Notes: generated from the letters alone by a model not told the origin. A stretch of DNA of 64,000 bases from an uncultured Alphaproteobacteria bacterium (GCA_943788635.1 CALSRA010000003.1:62001-126000), one strand, 5' to 3'. Counted from the first letter of the stretch, positions 10,054 through 23,823 are shown. Made by a program: numbers and translations.

Positions 10054-11925
10054 ATGGCACGAGTTTCTCAGGAAGAAGCACGACGGCGCGCGGATCTGGA
10101 AGGTCAGATTGCGGCTATCAACAAGTCGCAGGCAGTCATTGAATTTGAACTCGACGGCACCATCCTCGATGCCAACGACAATTTCTGCAAAACGCTCGGT
10201 TACACAATCGAGGAGATCAAGGGCAAGCACCACAGCATGTTTGCCGAGGGTGCCTTTGCGAGCAGCCCGGAATATGAACAGTTCTGGGCAAAGCTGCGCA
10301 GTGGCGAATATCAGGCCGGTGAATACAAGCGTATCGGCAAGGGCGGCAAGGAAGTCTGGATCCAGGCGTCCTACAACCCGATCCTGGATGCGGATGGCAA
10401 ACCCTTCAAGGTCGTGAAATATGCGACCGACATCACGAAAGAGACGATCGAGGCGGCAGACTTCAGGGGCCAGATCGCCGCGGTAAACAAGGCTCAGGCG
10501 GTGATCCAGTTTGAACTGGACGGTACGATTATCGACGCCAACGAAAACTTCCTCAGCACATTGGGGTACTCACTGGCCGAAGTGCAGGGCAAGCATCACA
10601 GCATGTTTGCGGAACCGCAATTCGCGGAGAGTGACGAATACAAGAATTTTTGGGAAGCGCTGCGTCGCGGCGAATACCAGGCCGGTGAATACAGACGTAT
10701 CGGCAAGGGCGGCAAGGAAGTCTGGATCCAGGCGTCCTACAACCCGATCATGGGGCCCGACGGAACGCCATTCAAGGTCGTGAAATACGCCACCGATATT
10801 ACGCAGCAAACCATCGACAATGCTGATTTCCGGGGGCAGATCGAAGCAATCGGTATGTCACAGGCTGTCATTTCGTTCAAACTGGACGGCACAATCCTTG
10901 ATGCCAACAAGAACTTCCTTGGAGCGCTGGGCTATTCGCTTGATGAGATCAAGGGCCAGCATCACAAGATGTTTGTCGAGCCGGCATATTCGGGCACAGC
11001 GGAATACGAACAGTTCTGGACCAAATTGCGGAATGGCGAGTATCAGTCCGGCGAATACAAACGTATTGGCAAGGGGGGTAAGGAGATCTGGATCCAGGCG
11101 TCCTACAACCCGATCATGGGGCCCGACGGTAAGGCTTTCAAGGTCGTGAAATACGCGACCGATGTTACGGCGACGGTCCTGGAGCGCCAGGAAGGTGAAC
11201 GGGTTGGCAAGCTCGTCGACGAAAACCTCGGCAAGATTGTCGATGCCGTCGGCAATGCCAATATGCAGTCTTCCACGGCGGCCGATACTTCCAGCAAGGC
11301 AGCGCAAACCGTGCAATCGGTTGCCGCTGCAGCAGAAGAATTCGAGGCGTCGGCACGTGAGATTTCACGGAGCATGGTCGCGTCGAAGAACGAGGTCGAC
11401 AAGGTGCTGAGTGAGACGGTTGCAGCGGATGCCTCGACGCAGAAGCTTTCCACCGCGGCTGAGGAAATGACCAGTATCGTCGAGATGATTCAGAATGTCG
11501 CCGGGCAGATTAACCTGCTGGCACTGAATGCGACGATTGAATCTGCGCGCGCCGGTGAAGCCGGTCGGGGGTTTGCGGTTGTCGCCTCTGAAGTGAAATC
11601 GCTGGCCAACCAGGTCGCGCAGGCGACCGAAAAGATCGGTACCGAGATTTCCGGCATGCAGAGCATCGCGTCCGATGTCGTGGGACGCCTGCAGGGTATT
11701 CGTTCAGCTGTCGACTCCGTCGAAGCCAGTGTCAGTGGCGTCGCATCGGCGGTCGAGGAACAGAGCGCGACCAGTCAGGAAATCACAAGCAACATGCAGA
11801 CCGCCTCGAGCGCGGTTCAGGAAATCAACGAAAACCTGACAAGCATCGCGTCGGCTGTCGAGGAAGCGAACGGTTACGCCAAGGAAGGTACGGAGATGTA
11901 CCGCAGCCTGCAAAAAACCGGATAA
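10054..11925 (+). CDS. Soluble methyl-accepting chemotaxis protein with three PAS domains
   Basis: Three PAS modules ([33 protein letters not shown]...[16 protein letters not shown]) then MCP signalling tip [46 protein letters not shown]. No transmembrane segment. Confidence 0.93.
   Translation: MARVSQEEARRRADLEGQIAAINKSQAVIEFELDGTILDANDNFCKTLGYTIEEIKGKHHSMFAEGAFASSPEYEQFWAKLRSGEYQAGEYKRIGKGGKEVWIQASYNPILDADGKPFKVVKYATDITKETIEAADFRGQIAAVNKAQAVIQFELDGTIIDANENFLSTLGYSLAEVQGKHHSMFAEPQFAESDEYKNFWEALRRGEYQAGEYRRIGKGGKEVWIQASYNPIMGPDGTPFKVVKYATDITQQTIDNADFRGQIEAIGMSQAVISFKLDGTILDANKNFLGALGYSLDEIKGQHHKMFVEPAYSGTAEYEQFWTKLRNGEYQSGEYKRIGKGGKEIWIQASYNPIMGPDGKAFKVVKYATDVTATVLERQEGERVGKLVDENLGKIVDAVGNANMQSSTAADTSSKAAQTVQSVAAAAEEFEASAREISRSMVASKNEVDKVLSETVAADASTQKLSTAAEEMTSIVEMIQNVAGQINLLALNATIESARAGEAGRGFAVVASEVKSLANQVAQATEKIGTEISGMQSIASDVVGRLQGIRSAVDSVEASVSGVASAVEEQSATSQEITSNMQTASSAVQEINENLTSIASAVEEANGYAKEGTEMYRSLQKTG
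10102..11199 (+). repeat. Three tandem 366-bp (122-aa) PAS-coding repeats
   Basis: gaatacaagcgtatcggcaagggcggcaaggaagtctggatccaggcgtcctacaacccgatc recurs nearly identically at 10321, 10687 and 11053, spacing exactly 366 bp. Confidence 0.9.
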
Positions 11926-11940
11926 ATTCCGCCGGTTTTT
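11913..11940 (+). terminator. Putative intrinsic terminator overlapping the MCP stop codon
   Basis: AAAAACCGG-ataaattccg-CCGGTTTTT: 9-bp perfect inverted repeat ending in a T tract at the 3' end of the MCP gene. Confidence 0.7.
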
Positions 11941-12016
11941 CGAGTATCTGGTCCGGCAGCGGCCCGGCGCCTCAGCAGGGGCGTCGGGCCTTGTCTATTG
12001 GCCGTATCTTTTTGGA

Positions 12017-13027
12017 TCAGGTTGTCCGGGGCTTGCGGCCCATCGGGGGATGGCGGTTCCAGTTGAAGCCGGGGACTGCCGGGTGCCCGACGGCAACCAG
12101 ACTATCCACGAAGGCCTCGTCTTCCGCCGTGAATTCGTGTTTCAGCGCGTCGATATAGGATTTCCACTGCTGAAGCGTACGTGGTCCGGCGATGACGCTG
12201 GTGACGACCTTGTTGTTCAGCACCCACAATGTGGCGAATTCCGCCGGGGTCATGCCGCGTTTGGCAATATGCTTCTTGATCGCCTCGACCACCGCGTACA
12301 CTTCGGGCCGCAGGTCGCGATTGAGGATGCTGGAATCGCCGCGTCCGGCACGGCTGTTTGCGGGCGGTTTCTTGCCCTGTTCGTATTTCCCGGTCAGTGC
12401 GCCCCGGGCCAGTGGCGAAAACGGGGCCACACCGATGCCGAAATGCTCGCAGGCAGGCAGGTGGTCGTTCTCCGGTTGCCGCATGACCAGGTTGTACATG
12501 GGCTGGCTGACGACGGGATAGGGCGTTCCCGTCTGATCGCACAAGCGGATGATCTCCGCCACTTCCCAGCCGTAATGGTTGGAAAATCCCCAATAGGTGG
12601 CCTTGCCGCTGGCGAGGACGTCGCGCATGGCGGTAACGCTTTCGATCAGCGGCGTGTCGCGGTCGCGGTGATGCATGTAGTAGATATCGACATAATCCGT
12701 CGCGAGCCGTTTCAGGCTGGCGTCGATGCCTTCCATAATCCATTTCCGCGACAAGCCGCGCTTGCGTTCGGGCGGGCCGTCCTGCTGCCCGACCTTGGTC
12801 GCGAGGACCCAGTTGGCGCGGTCCTTCCGAAGCAGCTTGCCAAGGGCGGTTTCCGCCTTGCCGCCTGAATAGGCATCGGCGCAATCAATGAAATTGACCT
12901 GATTGTCGCGCGCCATGTTGACGATTTTGGCCGCGGTCGCATCGGTCATGCTGCTGCCGAAATCCATTGTACCGAGGCAGATTGTCGAGACCCGTAATCC
13001 GCTGTTGCCGAGATAACGAAATTCCAT
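12017..13027 (-). CDS. Aldo/keto reductase
   Basis: MEFRYLGNSGLRVSTICLGTMDFGSSM...NFIDCADAYSGGKAETALGKLL...DYVDIYYMHHRDRDTPL is aldo/keto reductase signature sequence. Confidence 0.92.
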   Translation of the reverse strand: MEFRYLGNSGLRVSTICLGTMDFGSSMTDATAAKIVNMARDNQVNFIDCADAYSGGKAETALGKLLRKDRANWVLATKVGQQDGPPERKRGLSRKWIMEGIDASLKRLATDYVDIYYMHHRDRDTPLIESVTAMRDVLASGKATYWGFSNHYGWEVAEIIRLCDQTGTPYPVVSQPMYNLVMRQPENDHLPACEHFGIGVAPFSPLARGALTGKYEQGKKPPANSRAGRGDSSILNRDLRPEVYAVVEAIKKHIAKRGMTPAEFATLWVLNNKVVTSVIAGPRTLQQWKSYIDALKHEFTAEDEAFVDSLVAVGHPAVPGFNWNRHPPMGRKPRTT

Positions 13028-13187
13028 GTTTTCCCCCGTTCCCTGTCGTTATTTTCTGAACCTGCAAGCAATCATAGCCGAACGGGTGGAAGAAAAACCG
13101 AAAAACGATATTCACCTACCCGTACCATCCGGCTTGTCGGGGAAGGCGCCGGCGGGCAGCATGGATATCTGAAGAAACGGGGATGAC

Positions 13188-14900
13188 ATGACATATGACT
13201 ATATAATCGTCGGCGGCGGCTCGGCTGGTTCCGTTCTGGCGAACCGTCTTTCCGCACGCAGCGCCAACAAGGTCCTTTTGTGCGAGGCGGGACCCGATAC
13301 CCCGCATGGCAAGGTGCCGGATGTCATTCTCGACAGTTATCCGGGCATGGCCTATCTGGACAAGCGCTTCCAGTGGCATGGGCTGAAGGTGACGACGGAG
13401 GTTATTCCCCACAATAATCCGAACGAGAATCGCCCGCGGCAGGTTCATTACGAACAGGCGCGTGTGTTGGGTGGTGGCTCCTCCATCAACGGGCAACTGG
13501 CCAATCGCGGCGCGCCAACCGATTACGATGAATGGGAGGAGCGGGGCGCCCGTGGCTGGGGCTGGGAATCCGTGTTGCCGTATTTTCGCAAGGTCGAGCG
13601 CGATATGGATTTCCCCGATGACCAGCGCCATCACGGTACCGAGGGGCGGATTCCGGTGCGTCGGATTTTTCCCGATTCCTGGAACGAACATACAAAGGGC
13701 GCGGGCAAGGCATTCGAGAATGCGGGTTTCGAGTTTCTACCGGACCAGAATGGCGAATTCCGCGACGGCTATTTTCCGTCAACGATGTCGAACCTTTATG
13801 AACGCCGGGTTTCGGCGGCAATAGGCTATCTTGATCCCGGGACGCGGCTGCGCGAAAACCTGACGATTTCCACCGGTACGACGGTGAAGGAATTGCTGTT
13901 CGACGGGACGCGCTGCAACGGCGTGAAGGCGCTGGTGAATGGCAAGGAAACGGAATTCCGCGCCAATGAGGTCATTGTGTCGATGGGGGCGATCCATTCG
14001 CCGGCGCAATTACTGCGTGCCGGAATCGGCCCGGCGATGCATTTGCGCGACAGGGGGATTGCGGTTCGCGCCAATCGCGCCGGGGTGGGGCAGCGGTTGA
14101 TGGACCATCCGATGATTGCGGTGGCGTCGTTCCTGAAGCCGCATGCGCGGATGGATGGCACGACCCGTCGGCAGGTGCTGGCGGCGCTGCGCTATTCGTC
14201 GGGTATCGGCGGGGCCCCGGCGGGTGACATGTTTACCGCGGTGCTGAACAAGTCCGCCTGGCATGCGGTTGGTGACCAGATCGCGTCGATGGTGCTGTTC
14301 GTTAACAAGACTTTTTCCGAAACCGGACAGGTCCAGTTGCAGGACCCGGACTGGCGGACCGAACCGAGTGTCGAATTTAACCTGTTGTCCGACCGGCGCG
14401 ACCTGGAACGCATGATGCAAGGATTCCGGATGCTGGCGAAGATGCACAAGGACCCGGCATTGCAGGCGGTGATCAGTGACGCCTTTCCGGCAAGTTACAG
14501 CGACAAGGTCCGCCAGATCGGCATGGTCAACCGGAAGAACAAACTGCTGACCGGTGTCATGGCCAGGCTTCTGGACGGGCCGGATACCCTGCGGAAATTC
14601 CTGATGAAAACCTTCATCATGGAAGGCGACACGATTGACGGGTTGCTGGCGGATGACGACCGGCTGGAAGCGTTTGTCCGCCGCGCGGCTGTCGGTGTAT
14701 GGCACGCGTCGTGTTCGTGCCGTATGGGGGCGGAGAACGACCCGATGGCGGTCGCTGACAATGCCGGGCGGGTTTATGGCGTCCAGGGATTGCGGGTTGT
14801 CGATGCCTCGCTGTTTCCGGTGGTGCCCTGCGCCAATACCAACTTCCCGACCTTCATGACGGCGGAAAAGATCTCGGACATGATCCTGGCGGGCGATTAG
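13188..14900 (+). CDS. GMC family oxidoreductase (choline/alcohol dehydrogenase-like)
   Basis: MTYDYIIVGGGSAGSVLANRLSARSANKVLLCEAG, VLGGGSSINGQLANRG, WHASCSCRMGAENDPMAVADNAGRVYGVQGLRVVDASLFPVVPCANTNFPTFMTAEKISDMI. Confidence 0.93.
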   Translation: MTYDYIIVGGGSAGSVLANRLSARSANKVLLCEAGPDTPHGKVPDVILDSYPGMAYLDKRFQWHGLKVTTEVIPHNNPNENRPRQVHYEQARVLGGGSSINGQLANRGAPTDYDEWEERGARGWGWESVLPYFRKVERDMDFPDDQRHHGTEGRIPVRRIFPDSWNEHTKGAGKAFENAGFEFLPDQNGEFRDGYFPSTMSNLYERRVSAAIGYLDPGTRLRENLTISTGTTVKELLFDGTRCNGVKALVNGKETEFRANEVIVSMGAIHSPAQLLRAGIGPAMHLRDRGIAVRANRAGVGQRLMDHPMIAVASFLKPHARMDGTTRRQVLAALRYSSGIGGAPAGDMFTAVLNKSAWHAVGDQIASMVLFVNKTFSETGQVQLQDPDWRTEPSVEFNLLSDRRDLERMMQGFRMLAKMHKDPALQAVISDAFPASYSDKVRQIGMVNRKNKLLTGVMARLLDGPDTLRKFLMKTFIMEGDTIDGLLADDDRLEAFVRRAAVGVWHASCSCRMGAENDPMAVADNAGRVYGVQGLRVVDASLFPVVPCANTNFPTFMTAEKISDMILAGD

Positions 14901-15778
14901 GACGGGATTCGGGCGCGGCGGGCGTGCTGTTCGCGCCACAACACGTATAGCCCGCTGCAGACGATGATGACGGTCCCGGTCAAGACGTGCAGTCCCGGGA
15001 TGTGGCCGAACAGGTAATAGCCCAGGATCGTCGCCCAGATCAGCTTGGTGTAATTGAACGGTGCGAGCAGGGAAACGGGCGCGCCTTCGGCAGCGCGGAT
15101 CATCATGAAATGGGCGGCGACGCCAAGCAATCCGATACCGAAAAACATTGCCACGAACGCCGGTGTCAGCGGTATCCAGACAAAGCCGACAATCAGGCTG
15201 GACCATAACAGGCTGCCGGCCCCGGTATAAAACAGGGCAACAAGGGTGGGCTCCGTGCTGCTCAGTTTGCGGGTGATGATCTGGAAGGACGCGAATGCGA
15301 AGGCCGATATCGCGGGCATGACAACGGCCCAGTGCATGGATCCGCTGGGCTTGATCACGATCAGGACGCCGACCAGCCCGACAAGTACGGCAGACCAGCG
15401 ATGCAGCCCGACCTTTTCGCCGAGAACGGGGATCGACAGGACCGTGATGATGAACGGCGAGGCAAACGTGATGGCGATTGTGTCCGCCATCGGCAGGTAG
15501 GCCAGGCCCAGGAATAACGAGCAGATACTGGTCACGATGGTGGCCGACCGCAGCATGTGCAGACCGACACGCTGTGAATTGTAGAGCTTGCGCAGCGGGA
15601 TTCGTTTCATCGCGGCAAACACGAGGATGTAGACCGTCATTGCCAGGAAGTAGCCCCAGGTGACCTGGAAGGCGTGCATTTCATCCGAATAGACTTTCGC
15701 CACGGCATTGATGATCGCCGTCAGCGCATTCGCGAAGACGAATAACGCGATACCGAAGAAAGGCCGGTCTAACGCCAT
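14897..15778 (-). CDS. DMT superfamily (EamA) transporter
   Basis: MALDRPFFGIALFVFANALTAIINAVAKVYSDEMHAFQVTWGYFLAMTVYILVF... about ten hydrophobic segments, two EamA halves. Confidence 0.88.
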   Translation of the reverse strand: MALDRPFFGIALFVFANALTAIINAVAKVYSDEMHAFQVTWGYFLAMTVYILVFAAMKRIPLRKLYNSQRVGLHMLRSATIVTSICSLFLGLAYLPMADTIAITFASPFIITVLSIPVLGEKVGLHRWSAVLVGLVGVLIVIKPSGSMHWAVVMPAISAFAFASFQIITRKLSSTEPTLVALFYTGAGSLLWSSLIVGFVWIPLTPAFVAMFFGIGLLGVAAHFMMIRAAEGAPVSLLAPFNYTKLIWATILGYYLFGHIPGLHVLTGTVIIVCSGLYVLWREQHARRARIPS

Positions 15779-15994
15779 GTGTGCGGGGCTGCCTGAAATT
15801 TTGGAAAACGCGGCTGGAGATATCGCTGAGGGCAGTCTAGCCCCAATCCGATGAAATCCATAGCCGCCGCGATGTTTTGCCCAGTTTGATGTTGCAATTA
15901 AGAATAAGTCGCAATATCGTTATATGATGCGCCGCTGCAGCGAATAGCGCAGTCCCGGTTGCCTTGAACGATATCGCCATAAAGGAGCATTGCG

Positions 15995-16516
15995 TTGCCG
16001 CCTGATTTTGCAGAAACCGCGACTAATTCCTGTCCCGAAACGACGACCGAACTGGATGTGGCGGAGCGCTTTGTCGTTCGTTCATTCCGGCGCTGGGTGG
16101 TTGGTCTTCGCCACAACGACGGGGGCCACTGGAAACAGGTCTGGGGCGATTTTGCCAGCCAGTTCGGTGACACTGACGGAAAGGCCGCATTGTCCGGTTT
16201 CGCCCGCCTGATCCAGTCGCTGCAATCCTATGCCCGGCGCGGCATTTCCTATCACCAGCCTTGTTGCCCCTGTTTGAGTGCGGATGAGATCAGCATCACC
16301 AACCTGGTGGCGGCGTGTCAGGGGCGCCACCTGTCACATGCGCACGCGCTCGCGGAGTGGCTGGTGCAGCCGGATGGCATTGGCGACCTGTTGGATGCGG
16401 CATCGCAGCTCGCACATTTCATGGAATCCCACGGCCTGTTGTTCCCGGTCCGGGCCAATTTGCCGGAACAACCTCTGTCCGGCGATGCCGGGCTGCGCTG
16501 TGTAACGGTGCATTGA
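15995..16516 (+). CDS. Conserved-looking hypothetical protein with a Cys-rich CCPC motif
   Basis: TTG start after AAAGGAGC; LDVAERFVVRSFRRWVVGLRHNDGGHWKQVW...YHQPCCPCLSADEISITNLVAACQ. Good length, no overlapping better ORF. Confidence 0.6.
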   Translation: MPPDFAETATNSCPETTTELDVAERFVVRSFRRWVVGLRHNDGGHWKQVWGDFASQFGDTDGKAALSGFARLIQSLQSYARRGISYHQPCCPCLSADEISITNLVAACQGRHLSHAHALAEWLVQPDGIGDLLDAASQLAHFMESHGLLFPVRANLPEQPLSGDAGLRCVTVH

Positions 16517-16582
16517 CCGGGAAGGCGCCGGGTATATTTGCCACGGTTCCTATCCTCAACGCTTATGCTCTATAATCGGTCC

Positions 16583-16609
16583 TGCCGGAACCGCGGGGTC
16601 GTTCCGGCA
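16583..16609 (+). promoter_or_regulatory. Perfect inverted repeat in leader of SLC13 transporter, just downstream of a TATAAT
   Basis: TGCCGGAAC-cgcggggtc-GTTCCGGCA; TATAAT at 16571-16576. Confidence 0.5.
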
Positions 16610-16736
16610 TCGTCATTCCCGAAATGTCAGCATGGAACCGGATAACAGCGGGCCTGCGGCGCTGTTCGGAAAATGCGTGTTGATTAGAAGCATCTGGTAC
16701 GAGGCAAGGCGTCGTTAGATCGCCAGGAAACGAAGA

Positions 16737-18143
16737 ATGGTCACGGCTACGCCACAGAAAACAGTCCCGAAAGTTATCGCCGGCGGTGCCGCTCTTTTCG
16801 GCGGGGCGCTTTTGTTCCTGCCGGTCTTCGACGGCATGCCCCTCATGGCGCAACAGGCCCTGGGCCTCGTTGTGATCTGCGCCTCGCTCTGGGCGACGGA
16901 AGTGGTGCCGGCGCATCTGGCGAGTTTCATCTTTTTCTTTCTGGCGCTTGTGGTCGGCGGACAGCCGGCTTCGGTCGTGTTCTCGGGTTTTCATTCGGGG
17001 GCGACATGGCTGATCTTCGGCGGCATCGTGCTTGGCTATGCCATCAACAGTACGGGATTGGGCGCGCGGTTTGCGGAAGGCCTGATTTCGCGCCGGGATC
17101 ATGGATATTCCGGTCTGATTATCGGCATCGGTATCGTGGCGTTTCTGCTGGCATTTGTCATGCCGTCGGCGATGGGCCGTGTGGTGCTGCTGGTGCCGAT
17201 TATTTCGGCGCTGGCGGACAAGCTGGGTTATGGGCGCGACAGCAAGGGCCGTGCGGGAATGGTGCTGACAATGGTCTTTGCGACCGCCTTGCCGGCTTGC
17301 GCGATCCTGCCCGCGGCGGTGCCGAATATCATTCTCAGCGGTGCCGCTGAAAGCATATATGGCATCACGTTCCGATATGGCGAATTCCTGTTTTTGCACC
17401 TGACGGTATTCGGCTCGCTGTCGCTGCTGCTGGTTCTGGGGCTGGGATTGACGCTGTTCCGGGAGGCACCGCCCCGCCGCCTTGTGCCCGAAACCCGAGG
17501 GGCGTTGTCCGGTGTGGAAAAAAGGTTGATGGGCGTTCTGGCCCTGACCCTGCTGTTCTGGGCCACGGATACATTCCACGGCGTTGCGCCCGCCTGGGTC
17601 GCCCTGGGCGCCGCAGTCGTCTGTCTGTTGCCGGTCACGCATCTCGTGCCGGCATCGGTGATGGTTGAGAAAGTGAATTACGGCCCGTGGTTCTTTGTTG
17701 CGGGGATCGTCGGGATGGGGGCGATGGTATCCCATAGCGGGCTGGGCGATTATCTGGGAGAGCACCTGATCCGGTCGATTGGCATCGCGCCGAATCAGGA
17801 TGCGTATAACTTCTTTGCAATCATCCTGACCGGTGGGTTTTTATCGCTTGGCGTCAATTATGCCGGTGTTCCCGCGATTCTGTCGCCGCTGATGGGCGAC
17901 CTTGCGGCAGCGGCCGGCTGGCCGCTGGAAACCATGCTGATGAATCAGGTCGCAGGCTTCTTTTTCATTCTTATTCCCTACCAGGTAGCGCCTATTTTTA
18001 CCGGCATGCTACTGGCGGGAATTCCGCAGCGTTACGGTTTCAGGATGTGCCTGAGCTACACCGCGATCCACCTGCTGGTGGTAACGCCGCTGAACTTCCT
18101 GTGGTGGCGGTCGCTCGGCATGTTTGTCACGCCGGGCAGCTGA
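16737..18143 (+). CDS. SLC13/DASS family anion (di-carboxylate) transporter
   Basis: PLMAQQALGLVVICASLWATEVVPAHLASFIFFFLALVVGG...FVMPSAMGRVVLLVPIISALADKLGYG, multi-TM. Confidence 0.85.
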   Translation: MVTATPQKTVPKVIAGGAALFGGALLFLPVFDGMPLMAQQALGLVVICASLWATEVVPAHLASFIFFFLALVVGGQPASVVFSGFHSGATWLIFGGIVLGYAINSTGLGARFAEGLISRRDHGYSGLIIGIGIVAFLLAFVMPSAMGRVVLLVPIISALADKLGYGRDSKGRAGMVLTMVFATALPACAILPAAVPNIILSGAAESIYGITFRYGEFLFLHLTVFGSLSLLLVLGLGLTLFREAPPRRLVPETRGALSGVEKRLMGVLALTLLFWATDTFHGVAPAWVALGAAVVCLLPVTHLVPASVMVEKVNYGPWFFVAGIVGMGAMVSHSGLGDYLGEHLIRSIGIAPNQDAYNFFAIILTGGFLSLGVNYAGVPAILSPLMGDLAAAAGWPLETMLMNQVAGFFFILIPYQVAPIFTGMLLAGIPQRYGFRMCLSYTAIHLLVVTPLNFLWWRSLGMFVTPGS

Positions 18144-18154
18144 AACGAACCGGC

Positions 18155-18619
18155 TTATTCGAACTCGATGACGGCATCGACCTCGACGGGCACGCCAAGG
18201 GGCAACCCGCTGACACCGACCGCAGAGCGGGCGTGCATGCCTTTATCGCCGAAAACATCGGCCATCAGGTCGGACGCACCATTGATCACCTTCGGCTGAT
18301 CGGTAAAGCCGGGCACGGCATTCACGAAGCCGTTCAGTTTCACGATCCGCGTGATCCGGTCCAGGTCGCCGATTGCCGCCTTGGCCTGGGCCAGGATATT
18401 CAGGGCACATGTTTTTGCGGCATCAACAGCGTCTTCCATCGAAACCGTGTCGCCGGTCGTGCCGGTATATTTTACCGCGCCGTTCCAAAGGGGGACCTGT
18501 CCGGCAATCCAGACCTGGTTTCCACTGATGACGAATGCGACGTAGTTTGCCACCGGGGCCGCGGCCTCGGGCAGTTCCAGTCCCAGTTCCGCGAGGCGCG
18601 CTTCGATCTGACCAGCCAT
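18155..18619 (-). CDS. RidA family protein
   Basis: MAGQIEARLAELGLELPEAAAPVANYVAFVISGNQVWIAGQVPLWNGAVKYTGTTGDTVSMEDAVDAAKTCALNILAQAKAAIGDLDRI. Confidence 0.88.
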   Translation of the reverse strand: MAGQIEARLAELGLELPEAAAPVANYVAFVISGNQVWIAGQVPLWNGAVKYTGTTGDTVSMEDAVDAAKTCALNILAQAKAAIGDLDRITRIVKLNGFVNAVPGFTDQPKVINGASDLMADVFGDKGMHARSAVGVSGLPLGVPVEVDAVIEFE

Positions 18620-18684
18620 TTGTGTTCTCCTGCTATGCTGTTGCCGCGCGAATGTAACTGCCGCCGCCGTGACAATCCATCCTT

Positions 18685-19245
18685 TCAGCCAGCGTTCTTC
18701 TGGCGCTGCTGGACGATACGTCGCTGCAGGCCGTGGTAGGCCTCACGGATATGCTCGTCGAACAGCGGATCTTTGGGGATTGCGATCGCGGCTTCGACGG
18801 CATCCCAGTCCGCGGCGTTCAGGTGTTCGCGTGCGGCGGGAAATATTTCCGCTTCCTCGATTTTCATATGCCGTCGATAGTGTTCGACGAAGCGCGCACC
18901 TGTATCGGATACAGCGTTAACCGGGCCCCCTTCGATTGCCTTGCTTATTGCGACGGCGAGGGCATTGGTCAGGGCCGACAGCAATTTGTGATCCCGGTCG
19001 ATTTCGACAAGGCGGCCTCTCAGGGCAGGCTTGCGCTGCAGCAGTCTTGCATAGACGGCGTCTTCGGCCGGGTGGTGGTAGTGTTCGGGATAATCGACGC
19101 AGTATTCCAAGGCCAGCACAATCAGTTCGAAATCCGGGCTGGATGCTGATACGGCGTTTCGGCAGAGTTCGGATTCAATCAGGTCAAGAAGCTCGCCCTG
19201 ATTGATATGATCCCTGAGTAAGATACGCAGAGTCTTCGACTCCAT
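18685..19245 (-). CDS. Hemerythrin HHE domain-containing protein
   Basis: Histidine pattern EYCVDYPEHYHHPAEDAVYARLLQR...DRDHKLLSAL...FVEHYRRHMKIEEAEIFPAAREHL matches hemerythrin-like cation-binding domains. Confidence 0.88.
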   Translation of the reverse strand: MESKTLRILLRDHINQGELLDLIESELCRNAVSASSPDFELIVLALEYCVDYPEHYHHPAEDAVYARLLQRKPALRGRLVEIDRDHKLLSALTNALAVAISKAIEGGPVNAVSDTGARFVEHYRRHMKIEEAEIFPAAREHLNAADWDAVEAAIAIPKDPLFDEHIREAYHGLQRRIVQQRQKNAG

Positions 19246-19346
19246 AGCGGCTTCCTGTTTTTTCGATGCGGTTTCGAAAAAAGTGGGGGCAGCGTTCCGC
19301 TACCCCCTAGGTCACAGGGAGCTGGATAAGTTTGCTATGACCTACA

Positions 19347-23035
<3,689 letters not shown>

Positions 23036-23423
23036 GAAGCTTTGACCCCGGCCTGTAATTTTGTTGCGTACGTTCTAGTCTTGGGCCGGCTACCGAAAAT
23101 CGGCACTGCGTTCTGCGGCTTCTCCCCCGCCCTTGTTCCCTTCAGGATTCCGGTGTCCCGACGGTTAATTTCCACCTTGAGACACCACATGTAGGGAACG
23201 CTGACTATTTCGCCACAACCGCTTGAGTATTGCAACTAGATTTTGCGGTATCTTTGTTTTTCTTGCTACATCTAGTAATAATATTTTGGAAAGAACTGGC
23301 GCTTATGGTTTATCTGCAGTCAAAACCGGCAATTTTCGGGCCGCGACACGCTGGACGAGGCAGGCGGCAAATGCAATATTCCGGCGATCAGAAACCGCGC
23401 GGCAACTGGGAGCGCCCCTCAAG

Positions 23424-23783
23424 ATGACAACGGCGATCACCCGCCTGATAACCTGGCTCAAAGGCGAGCCGGTTGGCACCGATGATTTCGGCAATCGATA
23501 CTTCCAGGAACGCAAGGTCACACCGGATCGGCGCCGCAAACGCTGGGTTGTGTATCAAGGCGTCGATGAAGCAAGCGCTGTTCCGCCAGAATGGAACGGC
23601 TGGCTGCATTACACTGTCGATACCGTGCCGTCGGAATCCAGTTCGCCAAAGCGTGACTGGCAGAAACCCCATATTCCGAATTTGACCGGTACGCCGGATG
23701 CCTATCGCCCCGCTGGCCATACGCTTCGCGGCGGTAACCGGGCAAAGGCAACGGGAGATTATGAAGCATGGAAGCCGGAATAG
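23424..23783 (+). CDS. NADH:ubiquinone oxidoreductase subunit NDUFA12
   Basis: GNRYFQERKVTPDRRRKRWVVYQGVDEASAVPPEWNGWLHYTVDTVP...WQKPHIPNLTGTPDAYRPAGHTLRGG is NDUFA12/B17.2-like. Confidence 0.92.
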   Translation: MTTAITRLITWLKGEPVGTDDFGNRYFQERKVTPDRRRKRWVVYQGVDEASAVPPEWNGWLHYTVDTVPSESSSPKRDWQKPHIPNLTGTPDAYRPAGHTLRGGNRAKATGDYEAWKPE

Positions 23784-23823
23784 ACCGTATTCCCGCCGCA
23801 ATGTTTTTCCAGACTCCGGCACA

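Noticed and set aside
14010-15206. 398-aa minus-strand ORF antisense to GMC oxidoreductase
   Set aside because: Shadow ORF; sense-strand GMC motifs are complete.
16563-17765. 400-aa minus-strand ORF antisense to the SLC13 transporter
   Set aside because: Composition (Q/R/H-rich) is that of a shadow frame; the sense strand is a clear transporter.
23036-23220. Cobalamin riboswitch upstream of nrdJ
   Set aside because: No B12-box or the conserved core elements could be identified on the minus strand by eye.
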